Of a DNA stretch of 64,000 bases, positions 10,364-21,543 are shown one piece after another. The notes beneath the pieces are model-generated. The model was given only the letters and a program-made list of their open reading frames with translations. It was not told the origin of the DNA and did not search any database. The first letter of the stretch is position 1; each line of letters starts with the position of its first letter. Source of the stretch: Woeseia oceani (lineage in GTDB: Bacteria > Pseudomonadota > Gammaproteobacteria > Steroidobacterales > Woeseiaceae); the NCBI RefSeq assembly GCF_001677435.1, contig NZ_CP016268.1, positions 1,477,001 to 1,541,000 on the forward strand. Direction: 5' to 3'. The translations under genes were made by a program, and so were the position numbers.

Positions 10364-10456
10364 ACTGATTCCCCGATAGTGCAATAGTGAGACGGTGATT
10401 CTAGTGCCGTGGCGCGGCGGCCACAATGCATGTCAGACGACGGGTATGCCGTCGCG

Positions 10457-12055
10457 TTAGCTGGATTGTGACCTGACGTCGACGTACATCGTCAGTCGCT
10501 GGCCAGGGCGCAAAATCTTATTCTTGTCGATCTTGTTCCAGCGCAACAAGTCCGCAACCGTGATACGAAACCGATTGGCGATAAGGTACAGAGAATCGCC
10601 ATTGCGTACAGTGTAGTTCAGTTTTCGCGTTGTGGAGACATTGCTGGGGGCAGCGTTGGTGCCTGCAGAGGCTTTGTCGGTCCAGACAACCAGCTTCTGT
10701 CCGATGGATAACGTATCGCGCGGTGCCATGCCGTTCCAGCTCGCGAGGTTGCGCATCCCGACCCCGTACTTGCGGCTGATAGACCAGAAACTTTCGCCGG
10801 ATGCGACAAAGTGTTCGATACGATTGCCGGCGCGTGGCTTCTCCTGTTTCGCGGCGCGACGTTCGCTGGCGCTCAGGTTGTAGCTACCCAGCGGCTTGCT
10901 GGCGACCGGGATCATTAAATACTGACCGGCGCGAATGGTATTGCCGCGGATGTTGTTGGCTTCGCGAATTGACGCGAGGGTCGTGTGGTATTTTTCCGCA
11001 ATCCCGGACAGCGTTTCGCCGTTGCCGATCTTGTGCCGCTGCCAGCGCACACGTTCGTCGTCGGGCAGGGCAGCCAGTGCATTGGTGAATGTCTCGGCGG
11101 CGTCGATTGGCAGTAGCAGCCGGTGCGGACCGGCCGGGTCTGTTGCCCAGCGATTGTAGCCTGCATTCCAGGAGTAGAGTGTGTCCAGGTCAATACCGCC
11201 AAGCTCTGCGGCCAGCGCGAGATCAAGCTGGCCGCCAATGTCGACCGGTACGAACTGCTGATCGCTGACAACCGTCGGCAGCGTGAGCCCATACGCGCCA
11301 GGGTCACGGACGATTTCGACCAGCGCCATGAGCTTGGGCACGTAGCTGCTGGTTTCCCGCGATACGTTCAGATTCCAGAAATCGGTCGGCTTGGATTTTG
11401 CCCGGTTACGCTTGATGGCCTTCAGTATGTTGCCTTCGCCCGTGTTGTACGACGCCACAGCGAGCAGCCAGTCTCCGTCCATCAGGCCGTGCAGGTGATC
11501 CAGGTATTTCAGTGCGCCGTCCGTCGAGTCGACGACATCCCGCCGACCGTCATACCACCAGTTCTGGCGAATGCCGAAATGACGGCCGGTGCCGGGCACG
11601 ATCTGCCACAGGCCGGAAGCGCGACCGTGCGAATAGGCGAACGGGTCGTAGGCACTTTCGACGATGGGGAGCAGGGCGAGCTCTGATGGCAGGCCGCGTT
11701 TGTCAATTTCGCGGCTGATGTACGGCAAATAGCGCTGCGCGCGGGTGAAGACGCGAGTGAGGTATTCCGGGTGACGGATGAACCAGTTGAGCTCGGCCTC
11801 AACCCGCGAGTTCATGACGGGCGGAATGCTGAAGTTCTGTCGCAAATGCTCCAGCAGGTCATTCCAGACAGCCGCTGGAGTGACGTTGGCAGCCTGATAG
11901 CCTTCGAGTTCCAGCTGCAGCTCGGGTTCCTGCCGCTCGCCATTTAGCCCGTCTGCATCGAGGGTCAGGCTGGTGGCGCCAGCCAGCGGGCCGGCAAGGC
12001 AGCTCAGAACCAGGGTTCGCCAATGGCGTTGAAACGTCGTCATTATGTTCGGCAT
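10457..12055 (-). CDS. mltD: Membrane-bound lytic murein transglycosylase D with three LysM domains
   Basis: Cleaves peptidoglycan glycan strands to 1,6-anhydro-muropeptides in the periplasm. It has 532 aa: an N-terminal signal sequence, an SLT transglycosylase domain (about 105-230) with catalytic Glu in the ESAYDPFAYS motif and GLWQIVPGT, and three C-terminal LysM repeats (about 342-388, 415-460, 480-526) for glycan binding. The start may be Met1 or Met5 (12043). No clear lipobox is seen, although a Cys lies in the signal segment. It is divergent from the yafS-like gene, as mltD is near rnhA/dnaQ in E. coli, but gloB is missing between them. Confidence 0.93.
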   Translation of the reverse strand: MPNIMTTFQRHWRTLVLSCLAGPLAGATSLTLDADGLNGERQEPELQLELEGYQAANVTPAAVWNDLLEHLRQNFSIPPVMNSRVEAELNWFIRHPEYLTRVFTRAQRYLPYISREIDKRGLPSELALLPIVESAYDPFAYSHGRASGLWQIVPGTGRHFGIRQNWWYDGRRDVVDSTDGALKYLDHLHGLMDGDWLLAVASYNTGEGNILKAIKRNRAKSKPTDFWNLNVSRETSSYVPKLMALVEIVRDPGAYGLTLPTVVSDQQFVPVDIGGQLDLALAAELGGIDLDTLYSWNAGYNRWATDPAGPHRLLLPIDAAETFTNALAALPDDERVRWQRHKIGNGETLSGIAEKYHTTLASIREANNIRGNTIRAGQYLMIPVASKPLGSYNLSASERRAAKQEKPRAGNRIEHFVASGESFWSISRKYGVGMRNLASWNGMAPRDTLSIGQKLVVWTDKASAGTNAAPSNVSTTRKLNYTVRNGDSLYLIANRFRITVADLLRWNKIDKNKILRPGQRLTMYVDVRSQSS

Positions 12056-12083
12056 CGCGCTATCCTACTGACCGGGCTACGCT

Positions 12084-12908
12084 ATGCAAGTACGTAATTC
12101 ACATCGGGTATGGCAGGCTGGCGTTCTAGCGACCGAGGCGAAATCTGTGACTGAAAGCCCACCGGAAAGACAGGACAAGATCGCAAGCTGGCTGGCCACG
12201 CCGGTGGGTGAGGCGCTGCTTGCCCAGGAAGCCCGGCTGATGGAGCGTGCGCTCGACAGCGTGTTCGGGGAATACTGCCTGCAGCTCGGCCAATGGGGTG
12301 GGCGGTCGGCATTCCAGCGCTACGCCCGGACGCAGCGTTCGCTGCTGGTCTCCGAGCCGGGCGGCGTCCTGGCCGCAACGGATCCCAGTGCGGTCGGCCA
12401 TCTGCACCGCTTGCCGCTCTGCAGCGAGTCCGTGGATGCCGTGATTTTGCCGCATACCCTGGAGTACAGCGGGCGACCGCACGCCATACTGCGCGAGGTC
12501 CACCGGGTACTGCGGGCTGATGGCCATTTGATCATTCTCGGCTTCAAACCAGGCGGTCTGTGGGGATTGCGGAGGCTCATTCCCGGCGCGGGCATGCCGC
12601 CGGCCATGGACGCGCTGATTGCCGACCGGCAGTTGTGCGATTGGCTGAAGCTGCTGGACCTGCATATTCACGGGGTTACCCGTTATTTTTTCCGTTGGCC
12701 ATTGCCCGGTAACCGGACGCTGGACACCCAGCTTTGGGAGCAGCGGGGGCGTCGCTGGTGGCCGGAGCTGGCAGCGTGCTATATGCTCTCGGCGCAGAAA
12801 CGAGTGATACCTCTGACCACGGTGCGGATGCCATGGCGCGCCAAGCCGAAAGTGGTGGGTGGCCTCGTAAAACCGACAACTCGCAACCTGCCGGACCGGG
12901 ATTCCTGA
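12084..12908 (+). CDS. YafS-like class I SAM-dependent methyltransferase
   Basis: Putative methyltransferase of the Methyltransf_11 type, 274 aa from the ATG at 12084. A GTG at 12147 would give 253 aa starting just before the conserved WLATPVG segment, so the start is uncertain. The central part shows the acidic post-I region ([19 protein letters not shown]) and the [18 protein letters not shown] motif. The SAM glycine motif is degenerate. Its substrate is unknown. The position between mltD and rnhA matches E. coli yafS, which supports the assignment. Confidence 0.75.
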   Translation: MQVRNSHRVWQAGVLATEAKSVTESPPERQDKIASWLATPVGEALLAQEARLMERALDSVFGEYCLQLGQWGGRSAFQRYARTQRSLLVSEPGGVLAATDPSAVGHLHRLPLCSESVDAVILPHTLEYSGRPHAILREVHRVLRADGHLIILGFKPGGLWGLRRLIPGAGMPPAMDALIADRQLCDWLKLLDLHIHGVTRYFFRWPLPGNRTLDTQLWEQRGRRWWPELAACYMLSAQKRVIPLTTVRMPWRAKPKVVGGLVKPTTRNLPDRDS

Positions 12909-12939
12909 GTCGATACGGCGCCAACAGCAGCTAAGAACA

Positions 12940-13383
12940 TTGACCGACGAAATAATTGAGATTTACACCGATGGCGCATGCCGAGGAAACCCGGGGCCTG
13001 GTGGCTGGGGCGCATTGTTAATCAGTGGCGGGCACAGGAAGACCTTGCACGGCGGAGAGCGGGAAACGACCAATAACCGTATGGAGCTGACCGCCGCCAT
13101 CGAGGCGCTGAACGCCTTGCGCGGCAAACGGCAGGTGAAGCTGTACACGGATTCGAAGTACGTCATGGACGGAATTCGTGAATGGATGCCGAACTGGAAA
13201 AAGCGTGGCTGGAAAACGGCCAGCAAAAAACCGGTCAAGAATCAGGATTTGTGGCAGGCACTGGACGCGGCTGTGATGCAGCATGACGTTGTCTGGCAAT
13301 GGGTCAGGGGCCACACCGGCAATGAGGGCAACGAAGCGGCGGACGCACTGGCGAATCGCGGTATCGATGAGCTCGGTCGGTAA
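12940..13383 (+). CDS. rnhA: Ribonuclease HI
   Basis: Cleaves RNA in RNA-DNA hybrids, acting on primers and R-loops. It has 147 aa. The catalytic carboxylates appear as Asp11 ([11 protein letters not shown]), the Glu in NRMELTAA, the Asp in YTDSKYV, and the late Asp in NEAADALAN. The start is a TTG at 12940, fixed by family alignment. dnaQ follows 18 nt downstream, the conserved rnhA-dnaQ pairing (co-directional here, divergent in E. coli). Confidence 0.96.
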   Translation: MTDEIIEIYTDGACRGNPGPGGWGALLISGGHRKTLHGGERETTNNRMELTAAIEALNALRGKRQVKLYTDSKYVMDGIREWMPNWKKRGWKTASKKPVKNQDLWQALDAAVMQHDVVWQWVRGHTGNEGNEAADALANRGIDELGR

Positions 13384-13401
13384 CCCGGGAGTCCGGACTT
13401 A

Positions 13402-14127
13402 ATGAGTAAACGGCAGATTGTTCTCGATACCGAAACCACTGGTTTGACGCCAGCTGAGGGTCACCGGGTCATCGAAATCGGTTGTATGGAATTGGTCAAC
13501 CGCCGCCTGACCGGTCGGGACTTCCATCGCTTTCTCAACCCTGATCGGGACATCGATGAGGGTGCAGAGCGCGTACACGGCATCAGTCGGGCGTTCTTGG
13601 CGGATAAGCCGCGGTTTACCGACGTGGTGGACGAATTCCTCGAGTTTATTCGTGGCAGTGAGCTCGTTATCCACAACGCCCCGTTCGATATCGGCTTTCT
13701 CGACCACGAACTGCGCCTGATGCGGCACCCGCAGCCAGCCATCGAGCAGCACGCAAGGATTTTGGACACCTTGACCCTGGCGAGGGACATGCACCCGGGG
13801 CAGCGCAATAGTCTGGATGCGTTGTGCAAGCGCTACGAAGTGGACGCGTCCGGTCGTGACGTCCACGGCGCGCTGATAGACGCTGATTTGCTGGCGCGGG
13901 TATACCTGGCCATGACCGGCGGTCAGACCGCGCTGTTTCAGGACGAAAAAAACGAAGAAGACAATGCCTCTGAGGCAGAAGTCGGTGGCTTTCAACGGGA
14001 TAAGGACCTTGAACTGGTCGTGACCTGCGCAAGCGCCGAAGAAGTGGCTGAGCACGAGGCGATGCTGGAGCGGATGAGGGAGTCCGGAAAGTGCCTGTGG
14101 AGCTCACTGGAGCCGAAAGTTCACTAG
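13402..14127 (+). CDS. dnaQ: DNA polymerase III epsilon subunit (3'-5' proofreading exonuclease)
   Basis: Proofreading subunit of the replicative polymerase. It has 241 aa with DEDDh exonuclease motifs: Exo I LDTETTGL near the N-terminus, Exo II HNAPFDIGFLDHE, and Exo III HGALIDADLLARVYL. QTALF at about 174-178 fits the beta-clamp binding motif, and a short C-terminal tail would contact the alpha subunit. It follows rnhA closely. Confidence 0.96.
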   Translation: MSKRQIVLDTETTGLTPAEGHRVIEIGCMELVNRRLTGRDFHRFLNPDRDIDEGAERVHGISRAFLADKPRFTDVVDEFLEFIRGSELVIHNAPFDIGFLDHELRLMRHPQPAIEQHARILDTLTLARDMHPGQRNSLDALCKRYEVDASGRDVHGALIDADLLARVYLAMTGGQTALFQDEKNEEDNASEAEVGGFQRDKDLELVVTCASAEEVAEHEAMLERMRESGKCLWSSLEPKVH

Positions 14128-14143
14128 GCCGCCCGCGCAGACG

Positions 14144-14173
14144 CTGACAAAGCAACGTTAAAGCCGCTAGAAT
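14144..14173 (+). promoter_or_regulatory. Sigma-70 promoter of nhaB
   Basis: CTGACA (14144-14149) and TAGAAT (14168-14173), each 5/6 to consensus, lie 18 nt apart, about 95 nt before nhaB. The leader contains a GCCACC/GGTGGC hairpin at about 14189-14204. It matches no sodium riboswitch that I recognise. Confidence 0.5.
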
Positions 14174-14268
14174 CCTCGGGCGCGAATTGCCACCGGGGGG
14201 TGGCGGCGCGGTGCTTCAAATCGGGGGCTCAGGCCCGCAACATTTAAGACTAAATACCTGGAAGGGCT

Positions 14269-15768
14269 ATGACACATACGATGGCGGAGGCGTTCCGCAA
14301 GAATTTTCTTGGGCAATCACCGGTCTGGTACAAGCTGACAATTATCGGTTTCCTGATCCTGAATCCGATACTGGTCCTGACGGTAGGGCCGTTTATTGCC
14401 GGTTGGATAATTGTCCTGCAATTCATTTTCACGCTTGCCATGGCATTGAAATGTTACCCATTGCAGCCCGGCGGATTGCTGGCGATTGAGGCCATTATTA
14501 TTGGTCTTGCGACGCCGGAAATGGTGTTCCATGAAGCGGAACTCAATTTCACGGTGATCATGTTGCTGATGTTCATGGTCGCAGGTATCTATTTCCTTCG
14601 CGACATGCTGCTGTTTGTGTTTACCAAGGTGCTGCTGGGCGTTCGTTCCAAGGTCCTGTTGTCCGTGATCTTTTCGTTCATGGCGGCAGTGCTGTCTGCG
14701 TTTCTTGACGCGCTGACAGTCACGGCTGTGGTGATAACGGTGGCCGCCGGTTTCTACGGGGTTTACCACAAGGTGGCGTCCGGCAAATCTTTTGATACCA
14801 ACCACGATGCCGGCACCGACAGCGATGTTACGGAACTGCACCGGGCCGATCTGGAGCAGTTTCGCGGATTCCTGCGCGACCTGATGATGCACGCTGCCGT
14901 TGGTACCGCGCTGGGTGGCGTGATGACCCTGGTTGGTGAGCCGCAGAATCTGCTGATCGGCGAGGTCATGGGCTGGGAGTTTGTTACCTTTTTCCTCGTA
15001 ATGGCCCACATTTCGCTGCCAGTCTTCGCTGTAGGCTTAACGACCTGCGTATTGCTGGAGGTGACTGGCGCGTTCGGCTATGGAACGAAGCTGTCTGACC
15101 GCGTGCGTGAGGTGTTGACCGAGTACGACAAGGAAATGAGCGCGAAGCGCACCCGTGAAGAAAAGATGGCGATTGGCGTGCAGGCTGTGGTCGCGTTGCT
15201 GCTCTGTATTGCACTGGGCTTGCACCTGGCGGAACCTGGCATCGTCGGTCTGATGGTTATCGTTCTGGCAACCGCGTTTAACGGTGTGACGGAAGAGCAC
15301 CGGATTGGCCACGCGTTCGAAGAAGCGTTGCCGTTCACCGCTCTGCTGGTTGTATTCTTTGCCATCGTAGCCGTCATTGACCATCAGGGTTTGTTCTCGC
15401 CAATTATCAACTGGGTAATGACTTACGAAGGCAAGACCCAGGAAGCGATGTTCTTCGCCGCCAATGGCGTGCTGTCAATGATCAGCGACAACGTCTTCGT
15501 CGCAACTGTGTATATCACAGAGTTGGCGAACATCTATGAGAGTGGCGCAATCACTCGGGAACAGTTCGATGCGCTGGCCATTGCCATCAACACCGGCACC
15601 AACATTCCCAGCGTGGCAACGCCAAACGGGCAGGCAGCGTTCCTGTTCCTGCTGACATCGGCATTGGCTCCACTGATCCGGTTGTCTTATGGCCGCATGG
15701 TGTACAAGGCATTGCCTTACACGTTCGCCATGAGTATTGCCGGCATGTTGTCGCTGATTTACCTGTAA
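14269..15768 (+). CDS. nhaB: Na+/H+ antiporter NhaB
   Basis: Inner-membrane electrogenic antiporter that exports Na+ in exchange for protons. The 499 aa are close to E. coli NhaB. The N-terminus ([18 protein letters not shown]) and the long run of hydrophobic helices are typical, including the conserved [14 protein letters not shown] segment with its membrane Asp. The cytoplasmic loop around 165-200 is charged. A dedicated promoter and terminator make it a single-gene unit. It fits a saline habitat. Confidence 0.95.
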   Translation: MTHTMAEAFRKNFLGQSPVWYKLTIIGFLILNPILVLTVGPFIAGWIIVLQFIFTLAMALKCYPLQPGGLLAIEAIIIGLATPEMVFHEAELNFTVIMLLMFMVAGIYFLRDMLLFVFTKVLLGVRSKVLLSVIFSFMAAVLSAFLDALTVTAVVITVAAGFYGVYHKVASGKSFDTNHDAGTDSDVTELHRADLEQFRGFLRDLMMHAAVGTALGGVMTLVGEPQNLLIGEVMGWEFVTFFLVMAHISLPVFAVGLTTCVLLEVTGAFGYGTKLSDRVREVLTEYDKEMSAKRTREEKMAIGVQAVVALLLCIALGLHLAEPGIVGLMVIVLATAFNGVTEEHRIGHAFEEALPFTALLVVFFAIVAVIDHQGLFSPIINWVMTYEGKTQEAMFFAANGVLSMISDNVFVATVYITELANIYESGAITREQFDALAIAINTGTNIPSVATPNGQAAFLFLLTSALAPLIRLSYGRMVYKALPYTFAMSIAGMLSLIYL

Positions 15769-15777
15769 AGAAAGCCG

Positions 15778-15809
15778 GGCTGCCCGCCGTAAGGCGGGCA
15801 GCCATTTTT
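15778..15809 (+). terminator. Rho-independent terminator after nhaB
   Basis: GGCTGCCCGCC pairs perfectly with GGCGGGCAGCC around a GTAA loop and is followed by five T. It separates nhaB from the capsule locus. Confidence 0.93.
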
Positions 15810-15922
15810 CAAAGATTGGCCACTGGCAGCGCTGGAAGTTCCGGAATGTGCGCGGCATCCATGTTCCTGACGCCATAGCGTGCTATTTAAGGCGACCCAA
15901 TAACAAGTTCCGGACACCCTAA

Positions 15923-17203
15923 ATGTCATTTGATATCAGCAAGATCCGCATAGGCGTCATTGGCCTGGGTTACGTAGGCCTGCCGCTCGCCGTTGAGTTT
16001 GGACGGAAGTATCCGACCCTAGGTTTTGACGTCAAAGAAGCCCGAATAGCGGAATTGCGAAACGGCAAAGACTCGACGTTGGAAGTAAGCTCCGAGGAAC
16101 TGGCATCGCTGGGGCAATTGAGCTTCACATCGAATGCCGATGATCTGAAAAGCTGCAATTTCTACATCGTCACCGTGCCTACCCCTGTTAGCAACGACAA
16201 TCGACCACTTTTGTTGCCATTGCGACTTGCAAGCGAGACATTGGGGAAAGTGCTTTCGCCAAACGATATCGTGGTATACGAATCGACCGTATTTCCTGGT
16301 GCAACAGAAGAGTTTTGCGTACCAATCCTCGAACGTGATTCGGGTTTGACACTTAATAAGGACTTCTTCGCCGGCTACAGCCCGGAAAGAATAAATCCCG
16401 GAGACAAACAACATCGCCTGCCTTCGATCTTGAAGGTTACGTCCGGCTCAACTCCCGCAGCGGCTGACTATATTGACAGCGTTTATGCTTCGATTATTAC
16501 GGCAGGCACTCACAAGACATCGAGTATCCGGGTCGCCGAAGCGGCAAAGGTTATTGAGAACACACAGCGCGATGTAAACATTGCGTTGGTCAACGAGTTG
16601 GCGATGATCTTTGAGCGAATGGGTATCGATACTGAAGAAGTATTATTGGCAGCTGGTACCAAATGGAACTTTCTGCCGTTTCGCCCAGGATTGGTGGGTG
16701 GCCACTGTATAGGCGTTGATCCTTATTACCTTACCTACAAGGCGCAACAACTTGGCTATCATCCGCAAATGATACTGGCGGGGCGCCGTATCAATGACAA
16801 CATGGCATTGTACGTATCATCGCGAATTATCAAGAACATGATCGCCAAAGGTATACAACCGCTGGATAGCAAAATTCTTGTGCTTGGGTTGGCGTTCAAA
16901 GAAAACTGTCCAGATGTGCGGAATACCAAGGCGATAGATATAGTTCGTGAACTGGCATCATACGGCGCTGCTGTTGATGTACACGATCCTTGGATCGATT
17001 CGGGCGAAGCGCACGCCGAGTACGGCGTACAAATGACGGAGCAGCCTGAGTTTGGCACATATGATGTCGTTGTTGTCGCTGTTGCGCACAATCAGTTCAA
17101 AGAGATGGGCGCAGCAGGTGTCCGTGCATTTGGTAAAGAAACGTCGGTAATTTATGACGTGAAGTATTTACTGTCGGCGACCGAAAGCGATGACCGACTC
17201 TAA
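15923..17203 (+). CDS. tviB: TviB-type UDP-N-acetyl-hexosamine 6-dehydrogenase
   Basis: NAD-dependent enzyme that oxidises C6 of UDP-GlcNAc or UDP-GalNAc to the uronic acid (TviB/WbpO/WbpA group). It has 426 aa. The N-terminal Rossmann motif is [13 protein letters not shown] and the catalytic Cys262 lies in [11 protein letters not shown]. The C-terminal UDP-binding part includes [13 protein letters not shown]. This is the first gene of the capsule locus, 114 nt after the nhaB terminator, with the epimerase 21 nt downstream. Whether the substrate is the Glc or Gal epimer is not decided by sequence. Confidence 0.88.
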   Translation: MSFDISKIRIGVIGLGYVGLPLAVEFGRKYPTLGFDVKEARIAELRNGKDSTLEVSSEELASLGQLSFTSNADDLKSCNFYIVTVPTPVSNDNRPLLLPLRLASETLGKVLSPNDIVVYESTVFPGATEEFCVPILERDSGLTLNKDFFAGYSPERINPGDKQHRLPSILKVTSGSTPAAADYIDSVYASIITAGTHKTSSIRVAEAAKVIENTQRDVNIALVNELAMIFERMGIDTEEVLLAAGTKWNFLPFRPGLVGGHCIGVDPYYLTYKAQQLGYHPQMILAGRRINDNMALYVSSRIIKNMIAKGIQPLDSKILVLGLAFKENCPDVRNTKAIDIVRELASYGAAVDVHDPWIDSGEAHAEYGVQMTEQPEFGTYDVVVVAVAHNQFKEMGAAGVRAFGKETSVIYDVKYLLSATESDDRL

Positions 17204-17224
17204 TTCGGCGCGCGGAGTAATAGC

Positions 17225-18256
17225 ATGAAAATTCTTGTAACTGGAGCTGCCGGATTTATCGGTTTCCATACGTCGAAGACGCTGCTTGAGCGGGGCGATA
17301 CTGTCGTTGGGTTGGATAATTTCAACGACTATTACGACGTGTCATTAAAAGAAACGCGAGCAGGAATGCTCGACGAATTCGACAGCTTCCGCATGGTCCG
17401 AATGGAGCTGGCAGACCGCGATGGCATAGAAAAGCTATTCCGCGATGAGCGCTTTGACAAGGTTGTGCACCTTGCAGCCCAGGCTGGGGTGCGATACTCG
17501 ATTGAAAATCCACATTCGTATATCGAAAGCAATATCGTGGGTACGCTACATATTCTTGAGGGTTGTAGGCACAACGGCGTCCAGCATCTAGTTTACGCGT
17601 CATCCAGTTCAGTCTACGGTGCGAACACGGCAATGCCGTTTTCTATACACCAGAATGTTGATCATCCGCTGGCGTTATACGGTGCTACGAAGAAGGCAAA
17701 CGAGCTGATGGCCCATACGTACTCAAATTTGTACGGTTTGCCAACTACCGGACTGCGGTTTTTTACAGTTTACGGGCCGTACGGTCGGCCTGATATGGCA
17801 TTGTTTTTATTCACCCGGGCAATAATTGCAGGTGAACCGATCGACGTATTTAACTACGGTAAACATCGGCGCGATTTCACTTACGTCGATGATATTGTCG
17901 AAGGTGTTATTCGAACGATGGATCATACCGCCGAGCCGAATGAAGAATGGAATGCAGCCGATCCTGATCCAGGAACGAGTAGTGCGCCGTACCGAATCTA
18001 TAATATTGGTAACCAGCAGCCTGTTGAGCTGATGCACTACATCGAAGTCATCGAACATTGCCTTGGTCGCAAAGCGGAAAAGAACTTGTTGCCATTGCAG
18101 CCGGGCGACGTCCCTGATACGTATGCGGATGCTACCGATCTTGCGACCGACGTGGGGTACAAGCCAGCGACGCCAGTCGAAGAGGGTGTACGTCGTTTTG
18201 TAGAGTGGTACCTCGATTATTACAATATTGATGAGAATGAACGTGCCACAAACTAA
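17225..18256 (+). CDS. NAD-dependent sugar epimerase, UDP-glucuronate 4-epimerase type
   Basis: Extended short-chain dehydrogenase of 343 aa that inverts C4 of a UDP-uronic acid. The cofactor motif is GAAGFIG and the catalytic pair Tyr152/Lys156 lies in YGATK. The [13 protein letters not shown] segment is characteristic of UDP-GlcA 4-epimerases. With TviB next door it could instead epimerise the N-acetylated uronate; Ugd further down would supply UDP-GlcA. GGAG precedes the ATG by 8 nt. It overlaps the start of pgi. Confidence 0.85.
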   Translation: MKILVTGAAGFIGFHTSKTLLERGDTVVGLDNFNDYYDVSLKETRAGMLDEFDSFRMVRMELADRDGIEKLFRDERFDKVVHLAAQAGVRYSIENPHSYIESNIVGTLHILEGCRHNGVQHLVYASSSSVYGANTAMPFSIHQNVDHPLALYGATKKANELMAHTYSNLYGLPTTGLRFFTVYGPYGRPDMALFLFTRAIIAGEPIDVFNYGKHRRDFTYVDDIVEGVIRTMDHTAEPNEEWNAADPDPGTSSAPYRIYNIGNQQPVELMHYIEVIEHCLGRKAEKNLLPLQPGDVPDTYADATDLATDVGYKPATPVEEGVRRFVEWYLDYYNIDENERATN

Positions 18257-19895
18257 ATTAAGTGCACGATACCCGCTCGATTTGCCCGTCTGGCAAGAGC
18301 TCAAAGATCACTACCGGACCAAGATGAAGCGCGCCGATATGCGCGACATGTTCAAGTGTGACAAGCGAAGGGTCGAACGATTCACGCTCGATGCTGGGGA
18401 TCTGCATCTCGACTACTCCAAGAATCTGATAAACGCGGAAACACAAAAGTTGCTAGCGCGGCTTACGTGTGAAGCGGGCGTACCCGCGGCGATCGAATCG
18501 ATGTTCACAGGGAAGGAATTGAATATCACTGAAGAGCGCTCGGTTTTGCACGTTGCGCTGCGCTCGAAGATGTCTGATCAGATTGCACTGGAAGTTGACG
18601 GGGTTCGCGAAATCTGGGGTGTGCTGACGAAAATTGAGAGTTTCGTGGAAGCAGTGCACGCCGGAAAAATCGCTGGTGAAGGTGGTAAGCGCTTTACCGA
18701 CATTGTGAATATAGGTATCGGCGGCTCTGATCTCGGATTGGTTATGGCCACGAATGCGCTGCGTCCGTATTGGCGGAAGGGCTTGCGCTTTCACGCTGTA
18801 TCAAATATCGACGGTACTCAGCTTGCCGACTTGCATTCGGAGTTAGATCCGGCAACTACATTGTTTATTGTGTGTTCCAAGACGTTTACGACCCTAGAGA
18901 CAATTACCAACGCGCAGGCGGCGCGAGCTTGGGTGAAAGATGTGCTTGGTGAGGAAGCGGTTGTACGGCATTTCGCTGCAGCCTCGACCAATCACGCGGC
19001 GATGGACGCATTCGGTATTAGCCCGGAGTTTAGATTCGGTTTTTGGGACTGGGTAGGCGGCCGATATTCTCTGTGGTCAGCAGTGGGATTGTCACTGGCG
19101 CTAATGGTTGGTATTGATCACTTTAAATCGGTGTTGGCTGGTGCGCGGCGGATGGATATGCACTTTCGAACGGCGCCTGCGACAGAAAACATGCCGGTTG
19201 TAATGGCATTACTGGCTGTTTGGTACAGCAACTTTTTTGGTGCGGAATCGCAGGCGATTTTGCCCTATACCAATCGCCTTGACCGATTGCCGGCGTATTT
19301 GCAACAGTTGCAAATGGAAAGCAATGGCAAAAGCGTACGTAGAGATGGTAGGCCGGTCAAAGTAAAGACGGGGCAGATTATTTGGGGCGAGCCGGGCTCG
19401 AACGCCCAGCACTCTTTTTACCAGTTGCTACATCAGGGGACACGTTTCGTTCCGATTGACTTTATTTTGCCGGTAGAAACTGTGGGTGAAGGGAATGGCC
19501 TACAGCAAAAGCTTGCGATTGCGAACTGCCTCGCACAAAGCGAGGCCCTTATGGAAGGCTATTCGGCAGACGACGCACGAGTTGAAATGCGCGCGGCTGG
19601 CGTGGCTGCGGGCAGGGCTAATAGTCTGGCAAGGCACAAGGAACACGCTGGAAATCGACCGAGCAGTACAATTCTGTTCCGAGCTCTAACTCCAGCAGTT
19701 TTGGGCCAGTTGATCGCTCTGTACGAACACAAAGTATTCGTTGAAGGAACGCTTTACGGGATCAACTCTTTTGACCAGTTTGGTGTCGAGCTCGGCAAGC
19801 ACCTTGCTAATCAGTTGACGGCAGTCGTACAGCAAGATGAAGCTTATAACGGCAGGAACATTTCAACTACTGCATTGCTGAAGCGATCGCGTTAG
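18237..19895 (+). CDS. pgi: Glucose-6-phosphate isomerase
   Basis: Interconverts glucose-6-phosphate and fructose-6-phosphate, the branch point to UDP-GlcNAc, mannose and fucose precursors. It has about 552 aa. The sugar-phosphate binding motif [10 protein letters not shown] and the PGI signature [12 protein letters not shown] are present, with a C-terminal QFGVELGK. Starts at 18228 (TTG), 18231 (ATG) and 18237 (ATG) are all possible. I chose the last because it begins nearest the conserved domain. It overlaps the epimerase gene by about 20 nt. Its place inside a capsule locus is notable. Confidence 0.93.
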   Translation: MNVPQTKLSARYPLDLPVWQELKDHYRTKMKRADMRDMFKCDKRRVERFTLDAGDLHLDYSKNLINAETQKLLARLTCEAGVPAAIESMFTGKELNITEERSVLHVALRSKMSDQIALEVDGVREIWGVLTKIESFVEAVHAGKIAGEGGKRFTDIVNIGIGGSDLGLVMATNALRPYWRKGLRFHAVSNIDGTQLADLHSELDPATTLFIVCSKTFTTLETITNAQAARAWVKDVLGEEAVVRHFAAASTNHAAMDAFGISPEFRFGFWDWVGGRYSLWSAVGLSLALMVGIDHFKSVLAGARRMDMHFRTAPATENMPVVMALLAVWYSNFFGAESQAILPYTNRLDRLPAYLQQLQMESNGKSVRRDGRPVKVKTGQIIWGEPGSNAQHSFYQLLHQGTRFVPIDFILPVETVGEGNGLQQKLAIANCLAQSEALMEGYSADDARVEMRAAGVAAGRANSLARHKEHAGNRPSSTILFRALTPAVLGQLIALYEHKVFVEGTLYGINSFDQFGVELGKHLANQLTAVVQQDEAYNGRNISTTALLKRSR

Positions 19896-20041
19896 CTGGC
19901 TGCCCGCAGCTCTGGCCGCATTTCGTTTGCCCGGATGTTGCGGGGCCATCGCGTGCTACTGCTATGACGCGCATTCGTAAGGTCAATTTTGACAATTCAC
20001 ACGAGAATTCGGTTCGTTCATTGCTCGATATTGCTACCGTC

Positions 20042-21535
20042 ATGATGATCATGCGCTCGCTGCCCAAAATGACCGCGAAGGCGATGCTTTTATTCGTCTG
20101 CTGCTTGCAACAACTCAATGCGAGCCCTGCCATAGAGGCTGGTGACGCAGCTTTGCGGCATGACATTCAGCTGCTTGCCGATCGCGGAATCCTGACTGGC
20201 CCCGTAACAACTTGGCCGCTTTCGTGGGGACCGGTTCTGGCAGATCTTCGTCTGTACGAGCCAACAGGAAACGAGTCAAAGGGTGTTCTGGATTCGATCG
20301 CGCGTCTCAAAGTGCGGGCGGACTGGGAAACAGCGGTCAACCGCTTGACCTGGTCAGCCAGAGCCAGTGTCGCTGAGAACCCCATTGGCATCCGCGGCTA
20401 CCAAAATACGCCACGTGAGCCCGGTGAAATTGGAGCTGGCGTTTCATGGACTGGCGAGCGCTTATCGGTAACCTTGAAGGGGCAACTGGTTGATAGTACT
20501 GATGACGATGCCAATGGCCGGGTAGACGGTTCATTTCTTGGCATTGCGGTTGGTAATTGGGTGATTTCTGCGAATACGCTAGATCGTTGGTGGGGGCCGG
20601 GCATGGATGGGGGCCTAATACTTTCCAACAATGCCCGACCAATTCCTGGGTTGAGTCTTGACCGCAATTTTACTCCGGCGTTTGAGTTGCCCTTACTTCA
20701 TTGGCTCGGGCCCTGGGACCTGAATATGCTCTTTGGTAAGATGGAGAGCAGTCGGGAGATACCTAACACGCAGTTTTTCGGTTTGCGACTCAATTTTCGG
20801 CCCTTACCGTCGCTGGAGGTCGGGTTCTCGCGAACCGCGCAGTGGTGCGGCGATGGCCGACCCTGCGATGCCGGTACATTTTTTGACCTACTGGTCGGCA
20901 AAGACAACCTTGGCGATGGCGGTATTGATCGAGCGAATGAGCCTGGCAATCAGCTAGCGGGCGTGGACCTCCGTTGGGCGCCGCTGATCGCTGGCCGGCG
21001 GGTCGCTTTTTACGGCCAATTCATCGGTGAAGATGAAGCAGGTGGCTTGCCCAGTCGCTTCATCGGTCAGATCGGTATCGAAACGGGCGGCTACTCAGAG
21101 CATCTCGGCTCGTGGCGCTGGTTTGGGGAGTTTGCAGGCACGAGCTGCCGGTTTTACGAATCAGATGCAATATTCAACTGCGGCTATAACCACGGAATCT
21201 ACCGGACAGGGTATCGTTATCGCGGCCGGTCTATTGGACACGGCGCGGACAACGATGCCGAATTATATTCCACGGGACTGCAATTGATCAGTGCCAACGA
21301 TACTCACTGGGGGGTGCTGATCCGGTCGGGTGATCTAAACCGCGGCGGTAGTCCGGATATCAGCCATACACTGACACCGACACCATTGGATATTGTCAGC
21401 ATCGATTTTAGTTACGGTCGGTTATTCAAATTCGGTACGGTTGAGATTGGAGTTGGTTATCAGGAGTTGGCCGAGCATCCCGGTGGAGATGTCAGTGATA
21501 GTCGGTTTTATATGCAATGGCGCAGCGGTTACTAA
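20042..21535 (+). CDS. Wzi-family outer-membrane capsule assembly protein, copy 1
   Basis: Likely an 18-stranded outer-membrane barrel that anchors surface polysaccharide, as Wzi does. The frame is open from 19964, but the ATG at 20042 (or 20051) gives a normal signal peptide ending near LNASPA, so the first 26 residues are probably untranslated. Family features include LRHDIQLLADRGIL, the RWWGPGMDGGLILS segment, and QWCGDGRPCD with two Cys. The end is Tyr, as in many barrels. No clear Shine-Dalgarno sequence was seen at any start. A paralogue follows directly. Confidence 0.82.
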   Translation: MMIMRSLPKMTAKAMLLFVCCLQQLNASPAIEAGDAALRHDIQLLADRGILTGPVTTWPLSWGPVLADLRLYEPTGNESKGVLDSIARLKVRADWETAVNRLTWSARASVAENPIGIRGYQNTPREPGEIGAGVSWTGERLSVTLKGQLVDSTDDDANGRVDGSFLGIAVGNWVISANTLDRWWGPGMDGGLILSNNARPIPGLSLDRNFTPAFELPLLHWLGPWDLNMLFGKMESSREIPNTQFFGLRLNFRPLPSLEVGFSRTAQWCGDGRPCDAGTFFDLLVGKDNLGDGGIDRANEPGNQLAGVDLRWAPLIAGRRVAFYGQFIGEDEAGGLPSRFIGQIGIETGGYSEHLGSWRWFGEFAGTSCRFYESDAIFNCGYNHGIYRTGYRYRGRSIGHGADNDAELYSTGLQLISANDTHWGVLIRSGDLNRGGSPDISHTLTPTPLDIVSIDFSYGRLFKFGTVEIGVGYQELAEHPGGDVSDSRFYMQWRSGY

Positions 21536-21543
21536 AAATAAAG

